Shown one piece after another: positions 8,942-17,435 of a stretch of 64,000 bases of DNA. The translations under genes were made by a program, and so were the position numbers. Each line of letters starts with the position of its first letter. The stretch's first letter is position 1. The stretch is taken from contig JAKFYI010000046.1 of the NCBI GenBank assembly GCA_021730985.1, positions 1 through 64,000 on the forward strand, read 5' to 3'. Below the pieces are notes generated by a model. That model worked only from the letters and a program-made list of their open reading frames with translations. It was not told where the DNA came from and made no database searches. This stretch comes from Hyphomicrobiales bacterium (GTDB taxonomy: Bacteria; Pseudomonadota; Alphaproteobacteria; Rhizobiales; Xanthobacteraceae).

Positions 8942-9734
8942 CACGAAGCGGCCCCCGCTGATCATCCGCGGCGTGACCAAGCGCTTCACCGTCGGCGACG
9001 ACGAGATCGAGGCGCTGTCCCGCATCGATGTGACGATCGACGCCGGGCAATTCGTTTGCCTGATCGGCGCCTCGGGCTGCGGCAAGTCCACGCTGCTGCG
9101 GATCGTCGCCGGCTTCGACGAGCCGACCAGCGGCGATGTGTTCTCCCAAGGCAAGCAGATCACCGGACCCGGCAGCGACCGCGGCATGGTGTTCCAGGAC
9201 TACGCGCTGTTTCCCTGGATGACGGTGCGCGACAACATCGTGTTCGGCCCAAGACAGCGCAAACCGCCGAAGGCGGAAATCGACGACATCGCCAGCGAAT
9301 ACCTGAAGATGGTCGGGCTGGAGCGCTTTGCCGACCGCTATCCGAGCCAGCTTTCGGGCGGCATGAAGCAGCGCGTCGCCATCGCGCGCGTACTCGCCAA
9401 CAATGCCAGTACGCTGCTGATGGACGAGCCGTTCGGCGCGCTCGACGCGCTGACCCGCGAGCAGCTCCAGCACGAGCTGTTCCAGATCTGGTCGCGCACC
9501 GGCGTCACGGTGATTTTCGTGACGCATTCGGTCGAGGAAGCGGTGCTGCTGGCCGACCGCGTGCTGGTGATGAGCGCGGGCCCGGGCCGCATCGCCAACG
9601 ACATCAGGATCGAACTGCCGCGCCCCCGCGATGTATCGTCGCCGGAATTCAACGCGGTGCGCCGAGACGTCGCACGGCGGCTGACCAGCCACCTCGCGCC
9701 GCGCGCGCTCGAAACGGAATCGCAACCGACATGA
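8934..9734 (+). CDS. ABC transporter ATP-binding protein (SsuB/TauB-like)
   Basis: Cytoplasmic ATPase (266 aa) that drives the importer encoded just upstream. All motifs are intact: Walker A GASGCGKST (45-53), Q-loop VFQDY (Q88), signature LSGGMKQR (140-147), Walker B TLLMDEPFGALD (D164, E165) and the H-loop in FVTHSVEEA. It overlaps the permease by 8 bp and the hydrolase by 4 bp (ATGA at 9731), so all four genes are probably co-translated. Confidence 0.95.
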   Translation: MPDTKRPPLIIRGVTKRFTVGDDEIEALSRIDVTIDAGQFVCLIGASGCGKSTLLRIVAGFDEPTSGDVFSQGKQITGPGSDRGMVFQDYALFPWMTVRDNIVFGPRQRKPPKAEIDDIASEYLKMVGLERFADRYPSQLSGGMKQRVAIARVLANNASTLLMDEPFGALDALTREQLQHELFQIWSRTGVTVIFVTHSVEEAVLLADRVLVMSAGPGRIANDIRIELPRPRDVSSPEFNAVRRDVARRLTSHLAPRALETESQPT

Positions 9735-10564
9735 CAGCCATCTTCCGCGGCATGGACCGCGCCACGCTGGACGCGGCCTATGACAACACAAAGGCCGTCG
9801 CCGACGTCGATAGCTTTCGCAACCGCTGGAACGAGACCAGCGCCAAGGTGCGGGCGCAGCCAAACGCCAAGCTCGATCTGCGTTACGGCGAGCGGCCGCG
9901 CGCCATGCTGGACTATTTCCCGGGCCAGCCGGGTGCCCCGCTGTTCATGTTCATCCACGGCGGCTACTGGCAGCGCAACGAGAAGGAGCGCTTCGCCTTC
10001 ACCGCGCTCGGCCCCAACGCGCATGGCATCAACGTCGCGGTGCCGGGCTACACGCTGGCGCCCGAGGCGCGGCTGACCGATATCGTCAACGAAATGCGCC
10101 AGGCGCTGACGTATCTCACGGACAGGGCCGGAGAACTCGGCTTCGATCGCAAACGTCTTCTGATCGGCGGCTGGTCGGCGGGCGGGCATCTCACCGCGGC
10201 GGTGGCGGACCACCCGGCGGTCGCGGGCGGACTGCCAATCAGCGGCATCTTCGAGCTCGAACCGATCGCGCTCGGCGTGCTCAACGATAAACTTCAGCTC
10301 AGCGCCGACGAGATTGCGCGCCTCAGCCCGCTGCGCAATCTCAAGGACCGCTCACCGCCGCTCGAACTGTTCGTCGGCGGCGACGAACTGCCGGAACTGA
10401 AACGGCAGTCGCAAGAGTACACAGCGGCGGCGCAAGCCCGTGGCCTGCCGGCCAGGATGACGTTACTGCCGGGGCATCACCATTTCTCTATCCTCGACGA
10501 ACTGCAGTCGCCGGATGGCGCCTTGACCAAGGCGATCCGCGACATGATCGCGGGCTTGCGCTGA
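9731..10564 (+). CDS. Alpha/beta hydrolase, kynurenine-formamidase/BD-FAE-like
   Basis: Cytoplasmic hydrolase (277 aa) with the oxyanion-hole motif FIHGGYW, nucleophile elbow GGWSAGGHL and a catalytic-type His in LLPGHHHFSILDEL near the C-terminus. This pattern matches carboxylesterases of the BD-FAE/kynurenine formamidase group. The frame stays open far upstream inside the ATPase gene, but ATG 9731 overlaps the ATPase stop by 4 bp and starts a plausible N-terminus (MTAIFRGMDRATLDAAYDN). Coupling to an importer suggests that the imported compound or a derivative is an ester or amide. The substrate is unknown. Confidence 0.85.
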   Translation: MTAIFRGMDRATLDAAYDNTKAVADVDSFRNRWNETSAKVRAQPNAKLDLRYGERPRAMLDYFPGQPGAPLFMFIHGGYWQRNEKERFAFTALGPNAHGINVAVPGYTLAPEARLTDIVNEMRQALTYLTDRAGELGFDRKRLLIGGWSAGGHLTAAVADHPAVAGGLPISGIFELEPIALGVLNDKLQLSADEIARLSPLRNLKDRSPPLELFVGGDELPELKRQSQEYTAAAQARGLPARMTLLPGHHHFSILDELQSPDGALTKAIRDMIAGLR

Positions 10565-10703
10565 ACCGCGCCGCTCAAGCGGACAGATTTCGCGGCGCAC
10601 CATCCGGGAGCACAACTCCGATGCGGTCATTGCGCCGAGGTTGCCGGGCATGGAATGCTCGCCTCCCGAAGCTTCCCCACTCCAGCATTCACCAGGGTCC
10701 ACA

Positions 10704-11408
10704 GTGCCGGCCGAAATCAAGCTACTCAGCACCACCGCGATGAAGACATCGCTCGACGAACTGCTTCCCAGATTCGAACGTGAAACCGGCCACAAGGTCG
10801 TGCCGGATTATTGCCCGTCGCCGCGCGTCGCCAAGCGCGTCGGCGAAGGCGAAGCGACTGACGTTGCGATCTCCAACGCCAATGCGGTGGCGCAACTGGT
10901 GAAGCAGGGCAAGATCGTCGCAGGCTCCTCCGCCGACGTCGCGCGCTCTGCCATCGGCCTCGCGGTGCAGAAGGGCGCGCCCAAGCCGGACATCTCGACG
11001 CCCGAGAAATTCAAGCAGGCGATGCTCGCCACCAAATCGCTCGGCATGAGCAATCCTGCCGGCGGCGGCGTGAGCGGCGGCATCCTGATGCAGGCGTTCG
11101 AGCGGCTCGGCATCGCGGAGGAGATCAAGAGCAAGGCGATCTACGGGCCGGGCGGCCCGGCGGGATTGATCGGCCACTTCCTGGTCCGGAAAGAGGTCGA
11201 GACCGGCATCCAGCAGATTCCGGAACTGCTGGCCGTGCCCGGCATCGACATCGTCGGCCCGCTGCCGGACGGCATCCAGTCCGTCACCGTCTTCACCGCC
11301 GGCGTCTCGACCGGAGCGAAGGATGCCGCCGCCGCGCAGGCGCTGGTCCGGTTTCTTGTCACACCCGAGGCCGTGGCGGTGATCCGCGGCAAAGGCCTGG
11401 AGAGCTGA
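10704..11408 (+). CDS. ModA-like substrate-binding protein, paralogue 1, no signal peptide
   Basis: About 234-residue protein of the molybdate-binding (ModA/PBP-like) superfamily, shown by LLSTTAMKTSLDELLPRFE, VAISNANAVAQLVKQGKI and PGGPAGLIGHFLVR. It is clearly paralogous to the two genes that follow. The frame opens at a TTG at 10641, but GTG 10704 is preferred: AGGG lies upstream and the N-terminus then aligns with paralogue 3. In neither reading is there a hydrophobic signal peptide, so it would be cytoplasmic unless exported by another route. No modB or modC lies nearby. Function unknown. Confidence 0.8.
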   Translation: MPAEIKLLSTTAMKTSLDELLPRFERETGHKVVPDYCPSPRVAKRVGEGEATDVAISNANAVAQLVKQGKIVAGSSADVARSAIGLAVQKGAPKPDISTPEKFKQAMLATKSLGMSNPAGGGVSGGILMQAFERLGIAEEIKSKAIYGPGGPAGLIGHFLVRKEVETGIQQIPELLAVPGIDIVGPLPDGIQSVTVFTAGVSTGAKDAAAAQALVRFLVTPEAVAVIRGKGLES

Positions 11409-11410
11409 CG

Positions 11411-12175
11411 ATGAAAGCCGCACGCACACTCACTGCCGCCGCCGTCGCGCTGCTGGTTGCCGCGGGCGGCGCGCACGCCACCGAGATCGACGCGCTGATC
11501 TCCACCGCCGTGAAGACCGCGACCGACGAGATCGTGCCGCCGTTCGAGAAAGCGACCGGCCACAAGCTGCGCGCGGTCTACGGACCCTCCGGCGGGCTCA
11601 CCCGGCGGTTCGACAACGGCGAGGCGGCCGATGTCATTATCGTCGACAGCGCCGCGATCGACGCGCTGATCAAGCAAGGCAAGGTGGCGCCGGGCCGCAC
11701 CGATTTCGCGCGAACCGGCATCGGCATCGCAGTCCGCAAGGGCGCGCCCAAGCCCGACGTGTCGTCGGCCGAGGCGCTCAAGCGCACGCTGCTCGACGCC
11801 AAGTCGGTAGGCCACACAGCGCCGGCCGGCGGCGGCATAACCGCGCTGCACATCCAGAAGGTGTTCGAGCGACTCGGAATTGCCGCCGAGGTGACGCCGA
11901 AGGTCAAGCTCGCGGCGGGCGGCCCCAACGGCCGCGTCAGCGTGCTGGTATCGAGCGGCGAGGCGGAGATCGGGCTGCAGCAGGTGTCCGAGCTGATGTC
12001 CAACCCGGACGTCGAGGTGATCGGCATGTTGCCGCCGGAGCTTCAACAGATCACGATCTACTCGGCAGGCATTACCGCCGGCGCCAAGCAGCCGGACGCA
12101 GCCAAGGCGCTGATCGAGGCGCTAGCCGCGCCCTCGGTGCAGCCGATCTACAAGTCGAAAGGCCTGGCGTTCTGA
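11411..12175 (+). CDS. ModA-like substrate-binding protein, paralogue 2, with signal peptide
   Basis: 254-residue member of the same ModA-like group. A clear signal peptide (MKAARTLTAAAVALLVAAGG, cut after AHA) precedes EIDALISTAVKTATDEIVPPFEKATG. Its start is 2 bases after the stop of paralogue 1. It differs from both neighbours at the otherwise shared PGGPAGLIG segment, where it reads AGGPNGRVSVLVSSGEAEIG, so it may bind a different ligand. The periplasmic location is inferred from the signal peptide. Confidence 0.85.
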   Translation: MKAARTLTAAAVALLVAAGGAHATEIDALISTAVKTATDEIVPPFEKATGHKLRAVYGPSGGLTRRFDNGEAADVIIVDSAAIDALIKQGKVAPGRTDFARTGIGIAVRKGAPKPDVSSAEALKRTLLDAKSVGHTAPAGGGITALHIQKVFERLGIAAEVTPKVKLAAGGPNGRVSVLVSSGEAEIGLQQVSELMSNPDVEVIGMLPPELQQITIYSAGITAGAKQPDAAKALIEALAAPSVQPIYKSKGLAF

Positions 12176-12179
12176 ACCG

Positions 12180-12884
12180 ATGCCCGCACCGGTCACATTC
12201 CTCTGCACCACCGCGCTGAAGTCGACGCTCGACCTCATGCTGCAGCAGTTCGAACGCGCGAGCGGTTATAAGATCGACGTGAGCTACGGGCCGTCGGCGC
12301 GGCTCACCAAACGGATCGCCGAGGGTGAGACTGCGGACGCCGCCGTGCTGACGGGCCCCGGATTCGACGAGATGGTGAAGCTCGGCAAGGTCGTTGCCGC
12401 GAGCCGTCTGCCGATCGCGCGCTCCGCCACCATGCTCGGGGTGAAGAAAGGCACGCCGCATCCCGACATTTCCACCGTCGAGAAGTTCAAGCAGGCGATG
12501 CTCGATGCGAAATCGCTCGCCTATAGCGGCCCGGGCGCCGGCGCGAGCGGTGCGCACGCCGCCAAGGTGATGGAGCGGCTCGGCATCGTCGAGACAATGA
12601 AGGCAAAGACGGTGCTCGGCCCCGGCGGCCCGGCCGGACTAATCGGCAATTTTCTCGTTCGCGGCGATGCCGAGATCGGAATCCAGCAGGACGCCGAGCT
12701 GATGTCGGTGCCCGGCGTGGACATCGTAGGGCCCCTGCCCGGCGAGATCGGCCTCGTCACCGAGTTCGTCTACGGTGCGCACACCGGCGCCACGGACATC
12801 GCCGCAACCCGCGCGCTCGGCGAATTTCTCCGCGCGCCGGCCACCTTCGCCATGATGAAGGAAAAGGGTCTGACGCCGGTGTGA
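12180..12884 (+). CDS. ModA-like substrate-binding protein, paralogue 3, no signal peptide
   Basis: 234-residue paralogue that begins directly with the mature-type domain (MPAPVTFLCTTALKSTLDLM) and lacks a leader. It shares KFKQAML, then LGPGGPAGLIGNFLVRGDAE with paralogue 1 and is closer to it than to paralogue 2. It starts 4 bases after paralogue 2 stops, so the three genes form one tight transcript. Two leaderless and one secreted copy in tandem is unusual. A sensor or cytosolic carrier role is possible but unproven. Confidence 0.82.
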   Translation: MPAPVTFLCTTALKSTLDLMLQQFERASGYKIDVSYGPSARLTKRIAEGETADAAVLTGPGFDEMVKLGKVVAASRLPIARSATMLGVKKGTPHPDISTVEKFKQAMLDAKSLAYSGPGAGASGAHAAKVMERLGIVETMKAKTVLGPGGPAGLIGNFLVRGDAEIGIQQDAELMSVPGVDIVGPLPGEIGLVTEFVYGAHTGATDIAATRALGEFLRAPATFAMMKEKGLTPV

Positions 12885-12900
12885 TCCGCCTGGAGGCCGG

Positions 12901-13881
12901 CTACTTCTTCGCGATGTCGCCGAACGCGCCCTTCTTGGCCAGGCCTTCCCATTTCACGATCTCGGCCTTGAGATGGTCCGCCAGCCGCTGCGGCGAGCCG
13001 CCGATGAAGCGGTAGCCCAGCGCAAGTTCGCGCTCGCGCATGTCCGGCATGTCGATCACCTCCTGCAGGTCGCGGCTCACCTTGTCGATGACGGCCTTCG
13101 GGGTGCCCTTCGGCGCGAAGAACCCGTACCAGCTCGACTCGTCCTGCATGTCGACGCCGAGTTCCTTCAGGGTCGGCAGCTCGGGCAGCAGCTTGGATCG
13201 CGATGGCCCGTTCACCGCGAGCGCGCGAATCTTGCCGGACTTGATATGCGGCAGCGAGCCGCCCGCCGTGGTGAAATAGACCTGGGTGCGGCCGGAGAAG
13301 ATGTCGGTGTAGGTCTGCGCCATCTGGCTGTAAGGAACGTGCTGAATGTTGACGCCAACCACGTCGCAAAACAGCACGGTGGCAAGGTGCGCGCTGGTGC
13401 CGATCCCGACCGAACCGTAATTCAGCTTGCCGGGATTGGCCTTGGCGTAGTCGATCACCTCCTTGACCGACTTATAGGGCGTCTCGTTCGACACCATGAA
13501 CACCTCCAGCGCCGTACCCACCAGCATGATCGGCTCGAAGCTGGCGATCGGGTGGAACGCGGCGGTCGGCGACAGCGTGACGTTGGTGCCGAGCGTCTGC
13601 GCGCCGAAGTGCAGGGTGTAGCCGTCGGCTGGCGAGGCTGCTGCTGCGGCGGCGCCGATATTGCCGCTGCCGCCAGGGCGGTTCTCCACAACGACCTGCT
13701 GACCCCACTTCTGGCTGAGCTTTTCGGCGATCAGCCGCCCGAGAATGTCGATCGCGCCGGCCGGCGAGAACGCGATGAGAATCTTGACCGGCCGATCGGG
13801 GTAGTTCTGCGCCTGTCCGCCGGACGGAAACGCCAGCAAGGCCGCAGCCACCAGCATTGCAGCGAGCGACTTTCCACGCAT
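12901..13881 (-). CDS. Bug/TctC-family tripartite tricarboxylate-type solute-binding protein (orphan 1)
   Basis: Periplasmic binding protein of 326 aa with a signal peptide (cut near GGQAQNYPDRPVKILIAFSPAG). The mature N-terminus YPDRPVKILIAFSPAGAIDILGRLIAEKL and the VENRPGGSGNIG motif define the Bug family. ATG 13881 is chosen because AGGGGAGGGG stands just upstream; the frame is open further to 14154 without a leader. There are no TctA/TctB membrane genes nearby, as is common for Bug proteins. Ligands of this family are often small carboxylates or amides. Confidence 0.93.
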   Translation of the reverse strand: MRGKSLAAMLVAAALLAFPSGGQAQNYPDRPVKILIAFSPAGAIDILGRLIAEKLSQKWGQQVVVENRPGGSGNIGAAAAAASPADGYTLHFGAQTLGTNVTLSPTAAFHPIASFEPIMLVGTALEVFMVSNETPYKSVKEVIDYAKANPGKLNYGSVGIGTSAHLATVLFCDVVGVNIQHVPYSQMAQTYTDIFSGRTQVYFTTAGGSLPHIKSGKIRALAVNGPSRSKLLPELPTLKELGVDMQDESSWYGFFAPKGTPKAVIDKVSRDLQEVIDMPDMRERELALGYRFIGGSPQRLADHLKAEIVKWEGLAKKGAFGDIAKK

Positions 13882-14059
13882 GCGACCCCTCCCCTTGGCG
13901 TTGCCGCTTTGCGGCTTTGCTCCAGCATGAGGGCGGAACAAGGTGAAATCAATGCGGCAGCCATGCCGAAACGCACGAACCGGCAAAGGCGATGAGTCGT
14001 TGCGGAGGCTGCCCACCTCCGGTAATTTTTGAATAATACCAAACATTGGGGAAGGAACT

Positions 14060-14422
14060 ATGGCCGAGTGGTTCGTCGCGAAAAACTCCGAACTGAAGGA
14101 CGGCGACCGCCGCGTGGTGACTGCGGGCAAGCGCGAGATCGGGGTATTCCACAAGGATGGCGCTTACTACGCCTACAGCAACATCTGCCTGCATCAAGGC
14201 GGGCCGGCCTGCGAGGGCGTGATCATAAACAACGTGATCGACATCATCGGCCCGGACCGCACCTACGAGGGCCAGAAGTTCGGCGACGAGACGCATTTCG
14301 TCTGCCCGTGGCACGGCTGGGAATACGACATCAAGACCGGCGAAATGGTCGGCGACCGGAGACAAAAGCTGCGCAAGTACGAAGTCGTGAAGCGAGGCGA
14401 TGACATCTTCGTCGTGGCCTAA
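14060..14422 (+). CDS. Rieske [2Fe-2S] protein with a long inter-motif insert
   Basis: 120-residue Rieske-type protein. Cluster ligands are visible as C43-x-H45 (NICLHQGGPACEG) and C82-x-x-H85 (FVCPWHGWEYD). The two motifs are 36 residues apart, longer than the roughly 15-20 I expect in Rieske ferredoxins; the insert includes IINNVIDIIGPDRTYEGQKF. It has no signal peptide, so it is probably a soluble electron carrier or a separate domain of a multi-component oxygenase. The amidohydrolase gene follows after 24 bp and is probably co-transcribed. No oxygenase catalytic subunit is present in the window. Confidence 0.9.
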   Translation: MAEWFVAKNSELKDGDRRVVTAGKREIGVFHKDGAYYAYSNICLHQGGPACEGVIINNVIDIIGPDRTYEGQKFGDETHFVCPWHGWEYDIKTGEMVGDRRQKLRKYEVVKRGDDIFVVA

Positions 14423-14446
14423 CAATTGACCTGAGGAGACGCACTC

Positions 14447-15649
14447 ATGGATATGCCACGCAGCGACGTGCGGCCGGTCGATTTCGACAGCTTCTCGACG
14501 CCGAAGCATCTCGAGCACGCAGCCCAGCAGGCGTACGCGCGCAACTATCAGGACTTCCTGATCGTCGATGTGGACTCGCATCACTACGAGAACGAATCCT
14601 ACGCCGAGGTGTTCGAGTACATCGAGAACCCGATCATGCGCCGCGACGCCATCGACAGCGGCGGCCGCAGCACCGGATTCCTCAACACCCAAGTCGGCGG
14701 CCAAAGCATGGCCGGCCGCATCATCCGCAACAAAGGCCGCCGTCTCGAAAAGCCGCGCGCATCCAAGCACCGCGACATCGGCATGACGCTCGACTGGATG
14801 GATTCGATGGGCGTCGATTACGCCTGCCTGTTCCCGACGCCGATGCTGTTCCTGAGCGCGCATCCGGTGCCGGAGGTCGAGGCTGCGATGGCGCAGGCCT
14901 ATAACCGCTGGCTCTGCGAGCGCATCCTCGCGCACGAGCCGCGCATCGTGTCGATGCTCTACCTGCCGTTCAACGATCCCGACGCCGCCTACAAGACGGT
15001 GAAGGAGTTCGGCGACAAGAAGGGCGTGGTCGGCTTCATGGTGACCTCGCCGCGCTACAAGCCGGTGCACGACAACGCATTCATGAAGACCTACGCGCTC
15101 ATCGAGGAGATGGGCAAGGTGCTGTCGTTTCACGCCGCCTACAACTGGGACGACCGGGCGCTGGCGATGTGCAATCGCTTCATCGCGGCGCACGCGCTGG
15201 GCTTCATGTGGTTCAACATGGTCCACATGACCAACTGGGTGGTAAACGGCCTGCCCGAGCGCTTCCCCAAACTCAAGGTGATGTGGATCGAGAGCGGCCT
15301 GACCTGGGCCTACGCGCTGATGCAGCGGCTCGACCACTCCTACCTGATGCGCACGTCGGATTGCCCGCAGCTCAAGCGCAAGCCCTCCGAGTACATGCGC
15401 GAGATGTACTACTCGACGCAGCCGATGGAGATGCCGGACGACAAGACGTTGCTGGAGGCGACCTTCAAGCAGATCAAGGCCGACACCCAGTTGCTATGGT
15501 CATCGGACTATCCGCACTGGGACTTCGACCTGCCGTCCACCATCTACGACCTGCCGTTCCTCGACGAGAAGGGCAAGCGCAACATCCTGGGCGGCACCGC
15601 GGCCAAGCTGTTCAATCTCGACACCAAGCCGGTGAAGAAGATTCCGTAA
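14447..15649 (+). CDS. Amidohydrolase-2 family metal-dependent hydrolase/decarboxylase
   Basis: 400-residue TIM-barrel protein of the amidohydrolase-related family that includes ACMSD and gamma-resorcylate decarboxylase. Metal-site features are FLIVDVDSHHYEN (N-terminal strand), VLSFHAAYNW (middle) and LLWSSDYPHWDF (C-terminal Asp). The N-terminal D-x-H-x-H is replaced by D-S-H-H. A ribosome binding site (GAGGAG) lies 8-12 bases upstream of ATG 14447. It probably acts on an aromatic or cyclic compound together with the Rieske protein. The exact reaction is not deducible. Confidence 0.85.
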   Translation: MDMPRSDVRPVDFDSFSTPKHLEHAAQQAYARNYQDFLIVDVDSHHYENESYAEVFEYIENPIMRRDAIDSGGRSTGFLNTQVGGQSMAGRIIRNKGRRLEKPRASKHRDIGMTLDWMDSMGVDYACLFPTPMLFLSAHPVPEVEAAMAQAYNRWLCERILAHEPRIVSMLYLPFNDPDAAYKTVKEFGDKKGVVGFMVTSPRYKPVHDNAFMKTYALIEEMGKVLSFHAAYNWDDRALAMCNRFIAAHALGFMWFNMVHMTNWVVNGLPERFPKLKVMWIESGLTWAYALMQRLDHSYLMRTSDCPQLKRKPSEYMREMYYSTQPMEMPDDKTLLEATFKQIKADTQLLWSSDYPHWDFDLPSTIYDLPFLDEKGKRNILGGTAAKLFNLDTKPVKKIP

Positions 15650-15675
15650 CGGCTTCGCCAAATCGAATGCGGGTC

Positions 15676-15724
15676 GCGCATGATCCGGCGAAGTGGAAAC
15701 CGGCTCGCCGACAAGATCATGCGC
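15676..15724. repeat. 49-bp palindromic intergenic repeat, copy 1
   Basis: Begins GCGCATGATC and ends GATCATGCGC, a perfect 10-bp terminal inverted repeat, with an AAACCGGCT core. A 49-bp relative lies at 31047-31095, and a worn half copy at 21186-21213. It sits between the amidohydrolase gene and the TRAP operon. Confidence 0.8.
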
Positions 15725-15832
15725 CACTTATAGGGGCGCGGCCATCGGCGTTTTCGGGCCGGTCTTGGCGGTTGATGTGCGCCCCGGTCTGTGCCCTGAT
15801 ACTCGCAGAAAATAAAGCTCTGGGAGGATCGC

Positions 15833-16855
15833 GTGCAACACAAGCTCATCCTTGGCGCGCTCGCATTGGCGCTCGCCGCGCTGGCCACCAACGCTTCCGC
15901 ACAAAACGTCACGTTGAATGTGAGCTCCTGGGTGCCGCCGTCGCACCTGATCACGGCCGACGTCCTGGTGCCGCTGTGCAAGGACATCGAATCGGCCACG
16001 CAGAACCGCGTGAAGTGCAACATGCTGCCCAAGGCCGTGGTCGCGCCGCCGCAGACGTTCGACGCGGTCCGCGACGGGCTCGCCGACCTGTCCTTCTCAG
16101 CCCACGGCTATACGCCGGGCCGGTTCGTCGCGACCGATGTCGCGGAATTTCCCTTCCTCGGCGACACATCCGAATCCATCTCGGTCGCCTACCAGCGCAT
16201 CCACGATCGGATGCTCGCCAAGCTCGACGAGCACAAGGGCCTGCATCTGATGGGCGTGTTCACCCACGGTCCGGGCCAGATCTTCAACACCAAGCGAGCG
16301 ATCAATTCGCTGAAGGATCTTGAAGGCATGAAGATCCGCGTCGGCGGCGGTCTGGTCGTCGATATCGCCAATGCGCTCGGCACCGTGCCGATGCTGAAAC
16401 CCGCGCCGGAAAGCTACGAACTGCTGAGCCAGGGCGTGGCCGATGGCGTGTTCTTCCCGAAGGAAGCCGCCATGTCCTTCAAGCTCGTGCCGCTGATCAA
16501 GCACGCCACCTTCGTGCCGGGCGGCCTCTACAACGTCACCTTCGGCGTGGTGATGAACCCGGCCAAGTGGAAGCAGATTTCTCCCGCCGATCAGGCCGCG
16601 ATCAACAAACTGTCTGGCGAGGCGCTGGCGCGCCGGGCCGGCAAGGCATGGGACGCGACCGACGGGCGCGCTGTGAAGGCGCTCAGCGACGCGGGCATCC
16701 CGATCGTGAACGCCAGCCCGCAGTTCGTCGCCGAAATCAAGGCGCGCACATCGAAGCTCGAACAGGCATGGGCCGACAAGGCAAAGGCCAAGGGCTTGGA
16801 CGGCGCGGCCGCGCTCGCCGCATTGCGCGCCGAGATCGCCAAGCCGACGAACTAG
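15833..16855 (+). CDS. dctP: TRAP transporter solute-binding protein (DctP family)
   Basis: Periplasmic component (340 aa) of a tripartite ATP-independent transporter. The signal peptide ends near residue 23 (LATNASAQ). The mature domain shows LPKAVVAPPQTFDAVRDGLADL and the GMKIRVGGG region, which includes the conserved Arg that usually binds a carboxylate. It starts with GTG 15833, preceded by GGGAGG. The two membrane genes follow at once, so this is a complete TRAP system for an organic acid of unknown identity. Confidence 0.92.
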   Translation: MQHKLILGALALALAALATNASAQNVTLNVSSWVPPSHLITADVLVPLCKDIESATQNRVKCNMLPKAVVAPPQTFDAVRDGLADLSFSAHGYTPGRFVATDVAEFPFLGDTSESISVAYQRIHDRMLAKLDEHKGLHLMGVFTHGPGQIFNTKRAINSLKDLEGMKIRVGGGLVVDIANALGTVPMLKPAPESYELLSQGVADGVFFPKEAAMSFKLVPLIKHATFVPGGLYNVTFGVVMNPAKWKQISPADQAAINKLSGEALARRAGKAWDATDGRAVKALSDAGIPIVNASPQFVAEIKARTSKLEQAWADKAKAKGLDGAAALAALRAEIAKPTN

Positions 16856-16922
16856 CCGGAAGCGGCGGCACCGTTGCGGCATCCCGGCTCCACCGGGATG
16901 CCGATGACCGTGGGGGGGGAGC

Positions 16923-17435
16923 ATGAACGGCCGACCCATGCTGGATCAGTTCGACCGCGTCGTGGCGCCGACGCTTGGTGCACTCGGCGCGCTCGTGCTG
17001 TTCGCCATGATGACGCTGACCTGCGTTGATGTGATCGGCCGTTACTTCTTTTCGAAGCCGGTCTTCGGCGGCTTCGAGCTCACCGAGATGATGCTGGCGG
17101 CGATGATCTTCCTCGGTCTGCCTCTGGTGACGCTGCGCAACGAGCACATTACCGTCGATATCTTCGACTCCATCACACCGGATTGGCTGTTCCGCCTGCA
17201 GCACATCGCAGCCTGCGCGATCGGAATGGTGTCGACCGGATACCTTGCCTGGCGGCTCTGGAACCGGGCGACCACGCTTTACATGGCGGGCGAAACCACG
17301 GCGCAGCTCAAGATGAAGCTCGGCTACCTCGCATTCTCGATGAGCATCCTCATGGCGCTCACCGCCGTCGCGCTGTTCGTGGTGATGTTCCGGCAACCGC
17401 AACGCAACGTCCCCGGCGAAGGCGGCACCACGTGA
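16923..17435 (+). CDS. dctQ: TRAP transporter small permease (DctQ family)
   Basis: Four-helix inner-membrane subunit of 170 residues. Hydrophobic segments lie at about 18-38, 53-72, 91-113 and 132-152, and the family stretch CVDVIGRYFFSKPVFGGFELTE is intact. It has a strong GGGGGGGAG ribosome binding site. Its last bases overlap the DctM start as GTGA at 17432, so the two membrane subunits are co-translated. Confidence 0.9.
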   Translation: MNGRPMLDQFDRVVAPTLGALGALVLFAMMTLTCVDVIGRYFFSKPVFGGFELTEMMLAAMIFLGLPLVTLRNEHITVDIFDSITPDWLFRLQHIAACAIGMVSTGYLAWRLWNRATTLYMAGETTAQLKMKLGYLAFSMSILMALTAVALFVVMFRQPQRNVPGEGGTT

